DNA of 64,000 nucleotides from Candidatus Gastranaerophilales bacterium. GTDB taxonomy: Bacteria; Cyanobacteriota; Vampirovibrionia; Gastranaerophilales; Gastranaerophilaceae. Below the pieces are notes generated by a model. It searched no databases and had not been told where the DNA came from. It saw only the letters and a list, made by a program, of their open reading frames with translations. Below are positions 53,989 through 62,976 of the stretch, piece after piece. The DNA is taken from the NCBI GenBank assembly GCA_944324255.1, contig CALUVM010000008.1:1-64000 (forward strand), in the 5' to 3' direction. The translations under genes were made by a program, and so were the position numbers. Position 1 is the first letter of the stretch; every line of letters starts with the position of its first letter.

Positions 53989-55860
53989 ATGAAAATAAGC
54001 TTATTATCATCACCAACTTTCGGACGCCGGCTTAAACCTTCGGAAGAAGCCGATTATTGTACTGTTTTAAAAAGAGGGAAAGAGCTTGCCGGTAATACAG
54101 GTAATTCCATATTAATTGTTCCGTCCCCATCCTTACCTCAAGGCAGAGATATAAATACCGGAGTCGGAAATCTTTTAGACAAAGATGCTCTCGATTTTTT
54201 TGATTTTGCAAAAAAATACTGGGGAATTAATTGTATACAGGATTTACCGAACGGAAGGTATATTCCTTATAACGGTTACTGGCGGTTATATTCCGGAAGC
54301 TCTATGGATTTGGGTTCTCAAAATATAAATCTTGAATTACTGACAAAAGAGCTTATCAGTAAAGAAGATTTAAACTCTGTTGTCAGTCAAAATTTTTTTC
54401 AGGATAAAGTCAACTTTGAAAATGTACTTAATCAGGACTCTCCAATGGAGAAAGTTCTTAAAAAAGCTTATAATAGTCTATTGAAAGCTGATACAGAACC
54501 TAAAAGGGCTATGTTAAAAGAACTGGAAGTTTTTAATATAGAAAATAAATCCTGGCTTGAACCAAAATCTATATTTCAGGCTCTAAAGAATCAATACGGA
54601 ACTGAAAATTTCAGAGTCTGGAGCGAAACGGATAAAAATCTTTATAATCCGGAAAAAGTTTCTTTGGACATAAGAGATAAAAGAATCTCGGAGATAACTA
54701 AAAACCATTCTTTTGATATTGATTATTATAAGTTCAAACAGTATCTGGCGGATAAACATTTAAAACTTGCAAAAAGTGAACTTAATAAAAGAGGTATAAA
54801 ATTAAGCGGAGATTTTATCTGCGGATTTTCCTGGGATGAACTTTGGATGAGGCCGAAAGCATTTCTTGATGATACCAGAATGAAGTGGGGATTTCCGGCT
54901 CCGGATTTGAATTCTGAAGAAGGAATTTCTCTTTTGAAAGAAAAAGCTTCTCTTTATGCTAAACGATATGACGCTTTAAGAGTTGATGCCGCATGGACAT
55001 ATGTTAATCAGCCGATTGAGTCTGTCGGCTCTAAAAAGATTCATATGAAAAATTATTATGGTGAAAAAGGGTTGAATGCAATAGAGGAGGCAATAAAATC
55101 AGTTAAAGGTAAAGATTATAATCCTGAAAATATAATGTACGAATTTATTGCCGCTTTAGAAGATTTCAGGGCAATAGATTCTAATGGAATGACCAATCCT
55201 TTAATGAAAAACAAAAATAAAATATATAGTGCAAATGATTTAAGTTATCACTGGGGGTCGACTCAAAGTTTTAAAAATTATGGCTGGAGTAAAACTCTTT
55301 ATACCCTGGGTACGGCAAATCATGACCAAATCCCGATGAAAATAGATTTTGCTTCAAGTGCAAAAAGAGAAGCTCAAGCAGAAGTACTTTCAACTCTTTT
55401 AAAGATTCCAAAAGAGAAACTTTCTGATTTAAAATCGTTTATAAAAGCAAAGTTTGCAGAACCAATGCGAGCAAGAAATAATTTTATATTCTTTGTTGAT
55501 GCATTAAATCTGGACGGCAGATATAAGGATAATACAGATCGCACAAAAGATTACAGGTTGAAAATTCGTTCTGATTATCAGGACATATACTTTAAAGCTC
55601 TTGAAAACGGTGAGGGATATAATCCGATGGATGCGCTGGAGAAAGCCTTTAAAGCTGAAGGTTTGGATAAAAAAGAACCTGAATTGTATAAAAAAATAGT
55701 TAAATATAAAAAAATTCTGGAAGAACCTCAAAAAAATATTTTAATAAAAAGAATTCTTGCGGGCAGTGCTGCTGCTCTGGCAATCTGTTTTGTAACTTTG
55801 GCTGCGGTGAAATATCATTCTCATAAAAAAGAAAAACCGGCTGAAAAACAGCCGGCATGA
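53989..55860 (+). CDS. Divergent GH77-related protein with C-terminal membrane anchor
   Basis: 623 residues. The N-terminal 100 residues align with the GH77 protein at 48676: MKISLLSSPTFGRR against PGFGRR, and INTGVGNLL against NTGIGSLL. Later segments recall GH77: MKWGFPAPDL, RYDALRVDAAW (Asp position kept) and TANHDQIPM (Asp position kept). The EDLG acid/base motif is not visible; MYEFIAALEDF occupies that region. Near residue 585 a membrane helix (ILAGSAAALAICFVTLAAV) and a Lys-rich tail follow. Function is uncertain, perhaps an anchored glucan-binding or altered glucanotransferase. Confidence 0.72.
   Translation: MKISLLSSPTFGRRLKPSEEADYCTVLKRGKELAGNTGNSILIVPSPSLPQGRDINTGVGNLLDKDALDFFDFAKKYWGINCIQDLPNGRYIPYNGYWRLYSGSSMDLGSQNINLELLTKELISKEDLNSVVSQNFFQDKVNFENVLNQDSPMEKVLKKAYNSLLKADTEPKRAMLKELEVFNIENKSWLEPKSIFQALKNQYGTENFRVWSETDKNLYNPEKVSLDIRDKRISEITKNHSFDIDYYKFKQYLADKHLKLAKSELNKRGIKLSGDFICGFSWDELWMRPKAFLDDTRMKWGFPAPDLNSEEGISLLKEKASLYAKRYDALRVDAAWTYVNQPIESVGSKKIHMKNYYGEKGLNAIEEAIKSVKGKDYNPENIMYEFIAALEDFRAIDSNGMTNPLMKNKNKIYSANDLSYHWGSTQSFKNYGWSKTLYTLGTANHDQIPMKIDFASSAKREAQAEVLSTLLKIPKEKLSDLKSFIKAKFAEPMRARNNFIFFVDALNLDGRYKDNTDRTKDYRLKIRSDYQDIYFKALENGEGYNPMDALEKAFKAEGLDKKEPELYKKIVKYKKILEEPQKNILIKRILAGSAAALAICFVTLAAVKYHSHKKEKPAEKQPA
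55825..55855 (-). terminator. Terminator of the sigma-factor gene, lying inside the GH77-like gene
   Basis: On the minus strand CCGGCTG (55849-55855) pairs with CAGCCGG (55837-55843) around TTTTT, followed by TTTTTCTTTTTT. The same bases encode the C-terminal EKPAEKQPA tail of the convergent gene. Confidence 0.85.
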
Positions 55861-55861
55861 T

Positions 55862-56776
55862 TTATCCGCAGTCAAGATAAGTTCGCAAACATTCAACATT
55901 ATTAGCTTTTCTTAATTTTTGTATCGCAATATTTTCTATCTGCCGTATTCTTTCTTTAGAAAATCCAAGAGCATTTCCTATTTGTTCAAGGGTTTTAGGT
56001 TCATTATTATCTATTCCGAACCGTCTTTTAATAATTTCCTGCTCTCTTTTATCTAAAATTCCGATTAATCTTCCGATATCTTTGGATTGAAGTTTATTTT
56101 GAGCACTTATCTCCGGAGAAATATAGGTTGTGTCCTCGATATAATCTTGTATGCATAAATCATCCGTGACCAGTGTGTCTAAACTTACCGGTTCTTTTTT
56201 TATCGCACTTTTGACTTCTTCTATTTTTTTAGAATCAAGCCCGGATATTTTAGAAATAGTTTCATCATCGACATCCAGAATATTACTGCAGACAATATCA
56301 GCGCAGGCTTTTTTGTACCGGCGAATCTTTTCCAGCATATGTACAGGAATTCTTATTGTTCTTGAATGATTAGAAATAGCTCGTATTATAGTCTGCTTAA
56401 TCCACCATGTTGCATAAGTTGAGAATTTGAAATTCTTTCTGTAATCAAACTTTTCTGCGGCCTTTATAAGTCCTAATGAACCTTCCTGAACCAAATCCAT
56501 GAATAAAACTCCTTGTCCTATATACTTCTTAGCTATACTGACAACAAGTCTTAAATTTGCTTGAATAAGTTTTTCTTTAGCTTTTTCTCGTTCTTCTTCA
56601 GTTCCTTCCTGAATCTTTTTCCCCAGCTCAATTTCCTCTCTTTTTGTTAACATCTTTTTTCTTCCGATTTCTTTTAAGTACATTTGTAAAATATCATCAT
56701 TATTTACAACAGCACTGAATGTCTTTGGCGTATTCGGATCCATTTCCGTGTCGTCAATAAAATCAATATAACTCAT
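55862..56776 (-). CDS. RpoD-related sigma factor (sigma-70 family, group 1 or 2)
   Basis: 304 residues. Region 1.2 is present ([21 protein letters not shown]). Region 2 includes [24 protein letters not shown] and [17 protein letters not shown]. Region 4 ends [21 protein letters not shown]. Region 1.1 is absent and the protein is short, which suggests an alternative (group 2) sigma, as cyanobacteria carry several, but a primary sigma is not excluded. The ATG at 56776 is chosen because the longer frame upstream adds non-sigma sequence. Confidence 0.92.
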   Translation of the reverse strand: MSYIDFIDDTEMDPNTPKTFSAVVNNDDILQMYLKEIGRKKMLTKREEIELGKKIQEGTEEEREKAKEKLIQANLRLVVSIAKKYIGQGVLFMDLVQEGSLGLIKAAEKFDYRKNFKFSTYATWWIKQTIIRAISNHSRTIRIPVHMLEKIRRYKKACADIVCSNILDVDDETISKISGLDSKKIEEVKSAIKKEPVSLDTLVTDDLCIQDYIEDTTYISPEISAQNKLQSKDIGRLIGILDKREQEIIKRRFGIDNNEPKTLEQIGNALGFSKERIRQIENIAIQKLRKANNVECLRTYLDCG

Positions 56777-57165
56777 GGCTCTCTTTTTCTCCTTCCCATC
56801 GTTTCTAATATCTAAGACGCGGGTTTTTAAAAAAAGTTCCGGGGATAGATTGTGAGTAGTGATTAGTAAATAGGTGGGAGTGATTAAGTAATTGAGTGAC
56901 AAAGAGTTACTTCCTTTCCCTCCATTTACCCCCCGACTGGACTCCCTTTTTTGGCAATGTTTTTAATTCTGAAAAACTGCATAATTTAGGAGAATGTTTC
57001 AGGGAGGAGTGGGCAAAAGGTTGTAAATAATGAAAAAAAACAATCCCGACTCAAAGAACAAAAAAAATCTCCCCTGCCCGAAACGAGTAGTACTCTTTAA
57101 GACACAAAGTAATACGGTATGTAGAACAAGTAAATCTACTCCGCCTACTAACAAAGGAGGTTAAA
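56777..57165 (+). promoter_or_regulatory. Intergenic region before the Cys-rich SLH gene
   Basis: About 390 bases without a gene. It contains a GTGAGTAGTGA...GAGTGAC string near 56852-56900 like those by the flagellin genes, a pyrimidine-rich stretch (56906-56930) and, just before the start, AAAGGAGGTTAAA at 57153-57165, a strong ribosome site. I cannot fix the promoter; a long leader for the SLH gene is possible. Confidence 0.45.
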
Positions 57166-59115
57166 ATGACGATTAGAAAACTTACTGTGGCAGCTGCAAT
57201 TGCCGTTGGTATAGCAACGTGTTCGTTCAATACGGTAATGGCAGCCTGCCCGTGTGACCAGCGCCCTGTCGTAACTCAGGGGGCTTGTCCGTGTGACACC
57301 GAAAAACCTGCGGTAACAGGTGCTGCCTGCCCGTGTGAAGCAGAGCCAGATCCTTGCGGATGTGATGTCGCACCAAAATGTGAACCGGATCCGGTTCCTT
57401 CATGTGCACTTTGTCCGGGTGTTAAGGACTTACAAAAAAGTGACATGAAACAAGTTTATGCATACCCGAATGCTATTTACGGGTATAATAATTTTGTAGG
57501 TACAAATGCTGACTCTGTTTATTCAGCAGAAGGCTTTTCCGTTACAAGGGACAACTCAAAACTCAGCTCTGCAACCATGGGAACGACAGTTAGTTCAGAA
57601 GGTGCTGTCACCGGTGCTGCAGCTGACATCCCGTGCCTTAACGAAATGACACGACATAACGGTATTCCTATTATCAGGGATGAATCCAAAATGGACGGAA
57701 ACGGCTGCCCTATCCAGATGGGAACAGCAAATTCTATTCAGGCAATAAAGAAAACTCTTGTTCCGTTTGACTTGTCTCCGTTTAATGAAATGACCGGTGC
57801 TGCCGCTAACTTACAGATGTTCCCTGATGTTCCGAACGGTTACTGGGCTTCTTGCGAAATTGATAAACTCGCAACAAATGATGTTGTAGTCGGCTATCCG
57901 GACAGATTGTTTAAACCTTCAAGAAATATTTCCAGAGCCGAATTTGCAACTATGCTGGTTAAAGGTTTAGACAAAGATATGTACTCTTGTACACCTGAAA
58001 AACTTTTCTCTGATGTACCGGAAAACCACTGGGCTAATTCAGCTATCACTGTTGCTGTACATCAAGACCTGTTAAAAGGATATCCGAACGGAACATTCCA
58101 GCCTAATCATAATGTAACAAGAGCAGAGGCTTTATGTGCATTATCTAAAGGGGTAAAATGTCCTGAAATGGATAAATGCAAGGCTCAGGAAATCCTGTCA
58201 AAATACTGTGACGGAAATACCGTTCCTGAATGGGCGCAAATCCCTATTGCAATTGCTTTAGACAAAGGTGCTTTAAATAATTCACCTAATCCGGATAAAA
58301 TCGCACCGTTTAAGGATGCAACAAGAGCTGATATAGCCGCAATGCTTCAAAATATCAGAGTTGGTGCAGGTATTGATAAAAACCCTGTAACCGCAAACAA
58401 TGACTGTCCGATTTGCCCTGATAACAAACAAGCATTTGTTGAGAATGAAGAAATCGTTCAGATTCCTACATTACAGCTAGAGTTTAAAGATCAGGTCAGC
58501 GCAAAATCATCTCACGTAGGACAAAGATTTGCAGCAAAAACACTTGAAGATGTAACGATTAACGGTCAACTATTCCCGTGCGGATCTAAAGTATACGGTA
58601 AAGTTGTAGAAGTTATAAGACCTTCAGGATGTCAGAAGGGTGCTTTAAAACTTGCGTTTACAGAAATTGAAAACTGCGGATGCAGGGCAACATTGCCAAG
58701 ACAAATACTTACAGCACAGGTTGATAAGTCAAATACACCGAATATAATCTCAAGAATTGTTACAGCACCTCTTACATGGGGCGGTTCAATGCTCGGTATA
58801 GTCGGCAGAACTACAGGCGGTATGTTAACAACACTGGGTAATGCTTGCGAAGACGTCGCATCCGGTACCGGTATTGCATTAGGCGAAGTATTCCAGGGTC
58901 AGTTTGCAGCAGCAGGCAGAAGCACAATGGATGTTGTTAAAGACACGGTTAAAGCTCCGATTGACTTAACAAGAACAGCTCTGTCAGGTACAATGGGCTT
59001 ATTCCAGTCTACAGGTGATGAAGTTGCATACTTAGTAGATGCCAAGGGATACAAAATCTCTGCAGTTAACCCGAAAGAACATATTACTATAGCTTTCGGC
59101 TGCAGCGGCGAATAG
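57166..59115 (+). CDS. Cys-rich SLH-domain surface protein
   Basis: 649 residues. The signal peptide (MTIRKLTVAAAIAVGIATC...VMA-AC) is followed by a Cys-rich section (residues 26-85) with three ACPC-D/E repeats and further C-x-C and C-x-x-C pairs, unusual for an exported protein. SLH domains follow at about 220-280 (GYWASCEIDKLATNDVVVGYP) and 285-345 (ENHWANSAITVAVHQDLLKGYP), with a third, weaker one to about 395. The last 230 residues are beta-rich, with FKDQVSAKSSHVGQRFAAKT, GSKVYGKVVEV and a Gly-rich helical part. Probably an abundant envelope protein. Strong ribosome site. Confidence 0.88.
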   Translation: MTIRKLTVAAAIAVGIATCSFNTVMAACPCDQRPVVTQGACPCDTEKPAVTGAACPCEAEPDPCGCDVAPKCEPDPVPSCALCPGVKDLQKSDMKQVYAYPNAIYGYNNFVGTNADSVYSAEGFSVTRDNSKLSSATMGTTVSSEGAVTGAAADIPCLNEMTRHNGIPIIRDESKMDGNGCPIQMGTANSIQAIKKTLVPFDLSPFNEMTGAAANLQMFPDVPNGYWASCEIDKLATNDVVVGYPDRLFKPSRNISRAEFATMLVKGLDKDMYSCTPEKLFSDVPENHWANSAITVAVHQDLLKGYPNGTFQPNHNVTRAEALCALSKGVKCPEMDKCKAQEILSKYCDGNTVPEWAQIPIAIALDKGALNNSPNPDKIAPFKDATRADIAAMLQNIRVGAGIDKNPVTANNDCPICPDNKQAFVENEEIVQIPTLQLEFKDQVSAKSSHVGQRFAAKTLEDVTINGQLFPCGSKVYGKVVEVIRPSGCQKGALKLAFTEIENCGCRATLPRQILTAQVDKSNTPNIISRIVTAPLTWGGSMLGIVGRTTGGMLTTLGNACEDVASGTGIALGEVFQGQFAAAGRSTMDVVKDTVKAPIDLTRTALSGTMGLFQSTGDEVAYLVDAKGYKISAVNPKEHITIAFGCSGE

Positions 59116-59279
59116 AGCTGTGCACGTAGACCTGCAGTCGGGCGGCAAATACAAAATTACAGGTTTAAATCTGTATATTCCGCCGCTATTATGGGTCAAT
59201 GCTTAAGAAAAATGATGTGTTTCAGACCATCGGCATAAAATCGGCAAACGGTAAATTTTAATCGTTCGCTAATACAGAA

Positions 59280-59322
59280 CAGAGTCTCCGGCAGTAGTTT
59301 TTGCGGAGGCTCTGTTTATTTG
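59280..59322 (+). terminator. Terminator of the Cys-rich SLH gene
   Basis: CAGAGTCTCCG (59280-59290) pairs with CGGAGGCTCTG (59304-59314) with one G-T pair, then TTTATTT. The 165 bases between the stop codon and this hairpin contain no gene I can support. Confidence 0.85.
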
Positions 59323-59363
59323 TATTTTATATAATGAACTATCCTTAACGGCTTGGGCAATAG

Positions 59364-59702
59364 TTAAATTTTTACAGCCAACTTAGATTGGAGGATATTG
59401 ATTTCATTTGATAATTTTTCAAGTTGCTCATTTATTTGTAAGATTTCTTCTTGACGATGTTTTTCTTCATTTGTTTTATTCTTTGCAATAATTAAACCTG
59501 TTATGCCGGCGGCAATGCCTCCAACAATACCTGCGCCAATTATTGCAGCAGGTGCAGCTAAGCAAAGTGTAAGAGCAATTCCGGCATCAGCGACTAAACT
59601 TGTTCCTGCGATAAATAATGCTCCGGTGCCAATCCCTCCGATTAAGCCGCCCCGTCTTTTAATTTTATACAAATAAAGCTTGAATAAACTCTTTGGAATC
59701 AA
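59364..59702 (-). CDS. Small glycine-zipper membrane protein with coiled coil
   Basis: Up to 112 residues. A Gly-rich hydrophobic part (GGLIGGIGTGALFIAG, then AAIIGAGIVGGIAAGITGLII) forms two likely helices of glycine-zipper type. A polar coiled coil ends the protein (EEILQINEQLEKLSNEINILQ). The frame begins with TTG inside the end of ftsY; a second TTG near 59672 overlaps the ftsY stop codon. No clear ribosome site, so the start is uncertain. It may be coupled to ftsY. Function unknown. Confidence 0.6.
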   Translation of the reverse strand: MIPKSLFKLYLYKIKRRGGLIGGIGTGALFIAGTSLVADAGIALTLCLAAPAAIIGAGIVGGIAAGITGLIIAKNKTNEEKHRQEEILQINEQLEKLSNEINILQSKLAVKI

Positions 59703-60567
59703 AGAGTTTCAAATCTTCCATTTTTTCTCCGACCCCTACGAGTTTAACAGGAAGTTTCAGGTCTTTAGCAATCGCAAGAACGATTGCGCCTTTTGCAGAG
59801 CCGTCAAGTTTTGTGAGCGCCACAGCTGTGAGGTTAACGCAATCTTTGAAAACTTTTGCCTGAACGAGTCCGTTTTGTCCTGTGTTAGCATCAATCACCA
59901 GAATACTTTCTCTTAGAGCTTCCGGCGCATTTTTATCTATGACTGTTTTTATTTTGGATAACTCTTCCATAAGGTTAAATTTATTCTGGAGCCTGCCTGC
60001 TGTATCAACGAGGATAACATCGTAATTCTCATTTTTTGCTTTCTGGATTGCTTCATATACAACAGAAGCCGGATCCGCCTTATCTCTTCTTACAATATCT
60101 GCACCGGAGCGCTTTGACCAGATATCAACTTGTTCTTCTGCTGCTGCACGGAAAGTATCTCCTGCCGCTATTAAAACTTTCTTGCCTTTTTCTTTAAAAA
60201 AGTATGCAAGTTTCCCGATTAAAGTAGTTTTACCGGCTCCATTAACACCTGTAATAAAATAAATATTTAATTCATTATCTTTATAATTAAGCTCGCTTGC
60301 ACCTGCTTCGTCAAGAGTTTTATTAAACTCATTTAGCAAAAACTCTTTTACCTGAGATGGCTTAATTTTTGTCTGGTTGCGCAATTTATCCGTTAATTCG
60401 GAAGCATAATTTACCCCCAAATCTGCACTTATCAAAAGGTCTTCCATATCATCAAGTACAAATTCGGAAAATTCTTCCTCATCCCCTACTGTATCCACCA
60501 CATTCCCGACAAGCGCCTGAGCGGTTTTTGAAACAGTAGATTTAAGCTTATCAAAAAAGTTAAACAT
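59665..60567 (-). CDS. ftsY: Signal recognition particle receptor FtsY
   Basis: 300 residues: the N and G domains only, with no long acidic N-terminal extension. GTPase motifs are GVNGAGKTTLIGKLA (G1, about 108-122), DTFRAAAEEQ, VDTAGRLQNK and LTKLDGSAKG. It brings SRP-ribosome complexes to the membrane. The ATG is 4 bases after the nusB stop codon; nusB-ftsY is an order I recall from cyanobacteria. Confidence 0.96.
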   Translation of the reverse strand: MFNFFDKLKSTVSKTAQALVGNVVDTVGDEEEFSEFVLDDMEDLLISADLGVNYASELTDKLRNQTKIKPSQVKEFLLNEFNKTLDEAGASELNYKDNELNIYFITGVNGAGKTTLIGKLAYFFKEKGKKVLIAAGDTFRAAAEEQVDIWSKRSGADIVRRDKADPASVVYEAIQKAKNENYDVILVDTAGRLQNKFNLMEELSKIKTVIDKNAPEALRESILVIDANTGQNGLVQAKVFKDCVNLTAVALTKLDGSAKGAIVLAIAKDLKLPVKLVGVGEKMEDLKLFDSKEFIQALFV

Positions 60568-60570
60568 AAA

Positions 60571-61233
60571 TTAACCCTTGAGTCCGTTTTCTACTATAAC
60601 TTTTGCGAGAATACCGTTTACGAAAGATGAAGAATCCTCAGTTGAATATTTTTTAGCAAGTTCAACAGCTTCATCAACAACAACTTTTACAGGGGCGCCT
60701 TTTGTGAATAAAAGTTCCGTAATTGCAATTCTTAAGATATCTTTATCCATTTTAACCAGTCTTGAAATATCCCAGCCTTTTGAAAATCTTTGTATCTGTT
60801 CATCAACTGCTTTGTGGTTATCTTTGTATGCTTCTGCAATTTCGCTTGCGTAATCTTTTACTTCGCTCTGGTTTTCCAGAGTTGTAAATTCGGCGATTTC
60901 TAATGCCATAATAGCTTTTTCTGCCACATCAAGCATAGTATCGACTTTTTCTATCATCTCATCAGTCATAGGAATCTGAACCGGCTTGTTTTTAGCTCCG
61001 ATAGGACGGGATAAGTTTGATTCATGTTCAGCTTCATAAGTATCAAGAAACTCTTTTATATCAATCAATGAACCTACTGTAAGTTTTAATTCTTCAGAGG
61101 CTGAATTTGAAAGAATCCTTACTGATTTAAGCATAATATCTTCGAAATCTTTTTTTGAATAATGAGTTATTTCTTTTTCAAACTGTGAAAATAATATAAG
61201 CGCTAATTCTCTTGCTGCACGTCTTGCCTGCAT
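60571..61233 (-). CDS. nusB: Transcription antitermination factor NusB, long form
   Basis: 220 residues, longer than the usual 130-150. The N-terminus QARRAARELALILFSQFE and C-terminus RIAITELLF, VVVDEAVELAKKYSTEDSSSFVNGIL are the NusB core. An insert of about 70 residues separates them. Long NusB of this kind is typical of cyanobacteria. It supports rRNA transcription with NusA, NusE and NusG. Strong ribosome site AGGAGAT. Confidence 0.93.
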   Translation of the reverse strand: MQARRAARELALILFSQFEKEITHYSKKDFEDIMLKSVRILSNSASEELKLTVGSLIDIKEFLDTYEAEHESNLSRPIGAKNKPVQIPMTDEMIEKVDTMLDVAEKAIMALEIAEFTTLENQSEVKDYASEIAEAYKDNHKAVDEQIQRFSKGWDISRLVKMDKDILRIAITELLFTKGAPVKVVVDEAVELAKKYSTEDSSSFVNGILAKVIVENGLKG

Positions 61234-61324
61234 TTTTTATCTCCTAAAATTTATTATCTTTTTTCATAATAATATCATAAAAACATGATATAATTAAGAA
61301 AAATAATTTATCTAGGAGGATATT

Positions 61325-62515
61325 ATGGGTAAAAAAAGACGTGCAATTATAATTGTAATTGATTCAATGGGAATCGGCGCAATGCCTGATTGCAGAGAGT
61401 TTGGAGATACAGAAAAGTGCAACACTTTAAAAAATGTTTGTGCTTTTAATAAAGGACTTAATCTTCCTAATCTTGAAAAACTCGGCTTAGGAAATATTCA
61501 GGATTTTGAGGGGATAAATAAGGTTTCAAATCCAATAGGGCAGTACGGAACTTTGCAGGAAAAATCAAAAGGAAAAGACACAACAACAGGGCACTGGGAA
61601 ATAGCTGGTCTTGTAAGCGAAAAACCTTTTTCTACTTTCCCTGAAGGTTTCCCGAAAGAACTTATTGATAAGTTTATAGAAGAAACAGGCTGCGGCGGAG
61701 TTTTAGCTAATATACCGGCTAGCGGAACCGCTATTATAGAAAAGCTGAATGAAGAACATCACAAAACAAAATTCCCGATTGTTTACACATCTGCAGACAG
61801 TGTATTCCAGATTGCACTTGATACTGATATGATTCCTCTGGAAACTCTTTATGAATGGTGCAGAATTGCAAGACGCTTACTTGATGAAGGGAATTATAAT
61901 ACAGCAAGAGTTATTGCAAGACCTTATAAAGTTATTGACGGAAAACCGACAAGGATTTCTAAAGACAGAAGAGATTATTCTATGGCGCCTCCTAAAAAAA
62001 CTGTTTTAGATAAGGTTAAAGACTCCGGCTCTAAAGTTATCGGTATCGGTAAAATTGAAGATATTTTCTCAAAAGCGGGAATTACTCACGCTATTCACAC
62101 CGGCTCAAACAAAGAAGGTCTTGAACTGACTCTTCAAGCGGTAAAAGATGAGCTTCCTCTTGAAAAAATGGTTTATCCGGGGACAAATATAACGGACGAA
62201 ACAAGAGAAATAATTTTTACTAACCTTGTTGATACTGATATGTTATACGGACACAGGAATAATCCGGAGGGTTACGGTAAAGCTATAGAAGAAATTGATA
62301 CCTATTTGGAAAAAATTCTTCCTCTGATAGGCGAAGATGACCTTCTTGTAATAACAGCAGACCATGGCTGTGACCCGACAGTAGAAGGTACAGACCATAC
62401 AAGAGAATTTGTTCCGGTATTATATTATTCTAAAGGTTTTGAGCCGAAAGATCTCGGGCTTACTCTCGGATTCGATTCTATTGCTGATAGAATAGATAAG
62501 TGGCTCTATAATTAG
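61325..62515 (+). CDS. deoB: Phosphopentomutase
   Basis: 396 residues. Interconverts ribose 1- and 5-phosphate in nucleoside breakdown. Metal-binding motifs of the alkaline-phosphatase superfamily are IVIDSMGIGAMPD (9-21), GKDTTTGHWE (about 85-94, phosphorylated Thr), NLVDTDMLYGHRN (about 299-311) and ADHGCDPT with TDHTREFVPV. Length normal. AGGAGGATATT precedes the ATG. It stands alone. Confidence 0.96.
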   Translation: MGKKRRAIIIVIDSMGIGAMPDCREFGDTEKCNTLKNVCAFNKGLNLPNLEKLGLGNIQDFEGINKVSNPIGQYGTLQEKSKGKDTTTGHWEIAGLVSEKPFSTFPEGFPKELIDKFIEETGCGGVLANIPASGTAIIEKLNEEHHKTKFPIVYTSADSVFQIALDTDMIPLETLYEWCRIARRLLDEGNYNTARVIARPYKVIDGKPTRISKDRRDYSMAPPKKTVLDKVKDSGSKVIGIGKIEDIFSKAGITHAIHTGSNKEGLELTLQAVKDELPLEKMVYPGTNITDETREIIFTNLVDTDMLYGHRNNPEGYGKAIEEIDTYLEKILPLIGEDDLLVITADHGCDPTVEGTDHTREFVPVLYYSKGFEPKDLGLTLGFDSIADRIDKWLYN

Positions 62516-62600
62516 CAGTTTTATTTTTCAGGATTAAGTTGTATAATAAATACACACACCTGTAAGGTGGTTTTAATATAAAAATATAAGGAGAAAACAA

Positions 62601-62777
62601 ATGAAAGTAACTATTGAAGATTCATGCATCGGATGCGGCGCTTGCGAATCAATTTGCGACGCAGTATTTCAGGTAGAAGATAAAGCAACCGTAAAAGAAG
62701 AAGGTATAGCAGGTAACGAAAGCTGCGTAAAAGAAGCAGCAGATGCTTGCCCTGTAGGAGCTATTGCAGTAGCATAA
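62601..62777 (+). CDS. Small [4Fe-4S] ferredoxin
   Basis: 58 residues, MKVTIEDSCIGCGACESICD at the start and DACPVGAIAVA at the end. The four cluster ligands are C9, C12, C15 (CIGCGAC) and the Cys of ACPVGAI. Two further Cys (C19 and C42) match a disulfide-type pair known in Thermotoga-like monocluster ferredoxins. It has a good ribosome site (AAGGAG) and its own terminator. It could carry electrons for the Ehr-like complex or for pyruvate:ferredoxin oxidoreductase; that is inference. Confidence 0.95.
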   Translation: MKVTIEDSCIGCGACESICDAVFQVEDKATVKEEGIAGNESCVKEAADACPVGAIAVA

Positions 62778-62794
62778 CCTATTTAATAGAAGAC

Positions 62795-62836
62795 AAAAGC
62801 CCGGAGGCTAAAAGTTTTAGCCTCCGGGCTTTTTTT
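62795..62836. terminator. Bidirectional terminator after the ferredoxin gene
   Basis: AAAAGCCCGGAGGCTAAAA (62795-62813) pairs with TTTTAGCCTCCGGGCTTTT (62815-62833), followed by TTTT. Very strong. Confidence 0.92.
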
Positions 62837-62910
62837 AATTTTTCTTCCAAATTTTTTCTTATCGGTTACATACCTTCTCGCATTTATCTCTGTATCCTCC
62901 CCATAAAAAA

Positions 62911-62976
62911 GAAAAAACCGCAATCGTTGCGGCATTAACTCTCGTTAGATAAAGGAGTGGAGGAGAAAATAAAGAA
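62911..62976 (-). ncRNA. Candidate small RNA with anti-Shine-Dalgarno-like segment
   Basis: On the minus strand TTGCAT (63006-63011), 18 bases, then TATAAT (62982-62987) form a good promoter. The predicted transcript of about 65 bases starts near 62976, contains CTCCTCCACTCCTTT, and ends in the hairpin CCGCAA-CGA-TTGCGG followed by TTTTTTCTTTTTT. No translatable frame of sensible size fits it. The C/U-rich segment is complementary to AAAGGAGTGGAGGAG-type ribosome sites. The remainder of 62837-63172 holds only the dapB promoter (TATAAT at 63097-63102). Confidence 0.5.

Noticed and set aside
59107-59209. Open frame in a different phase directly after the Cys-rich SLH stop codon, reading VHVDLQSGGKYKITG, which looked like a frameshifted extension
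   Set aside because: Only about 34 codons, no homology to the SLH protein recognised, and the SLH protein already ends sensibly. Chance frame is the simpler reading.
62787-62936. Minus-strand frame of about 50 codons, MPQRLRFF onwards, between ferredoxin and dapB
   Set aside because: It runs through two terminators and has no ribosome site. The small RNA interpretation fits the region better.
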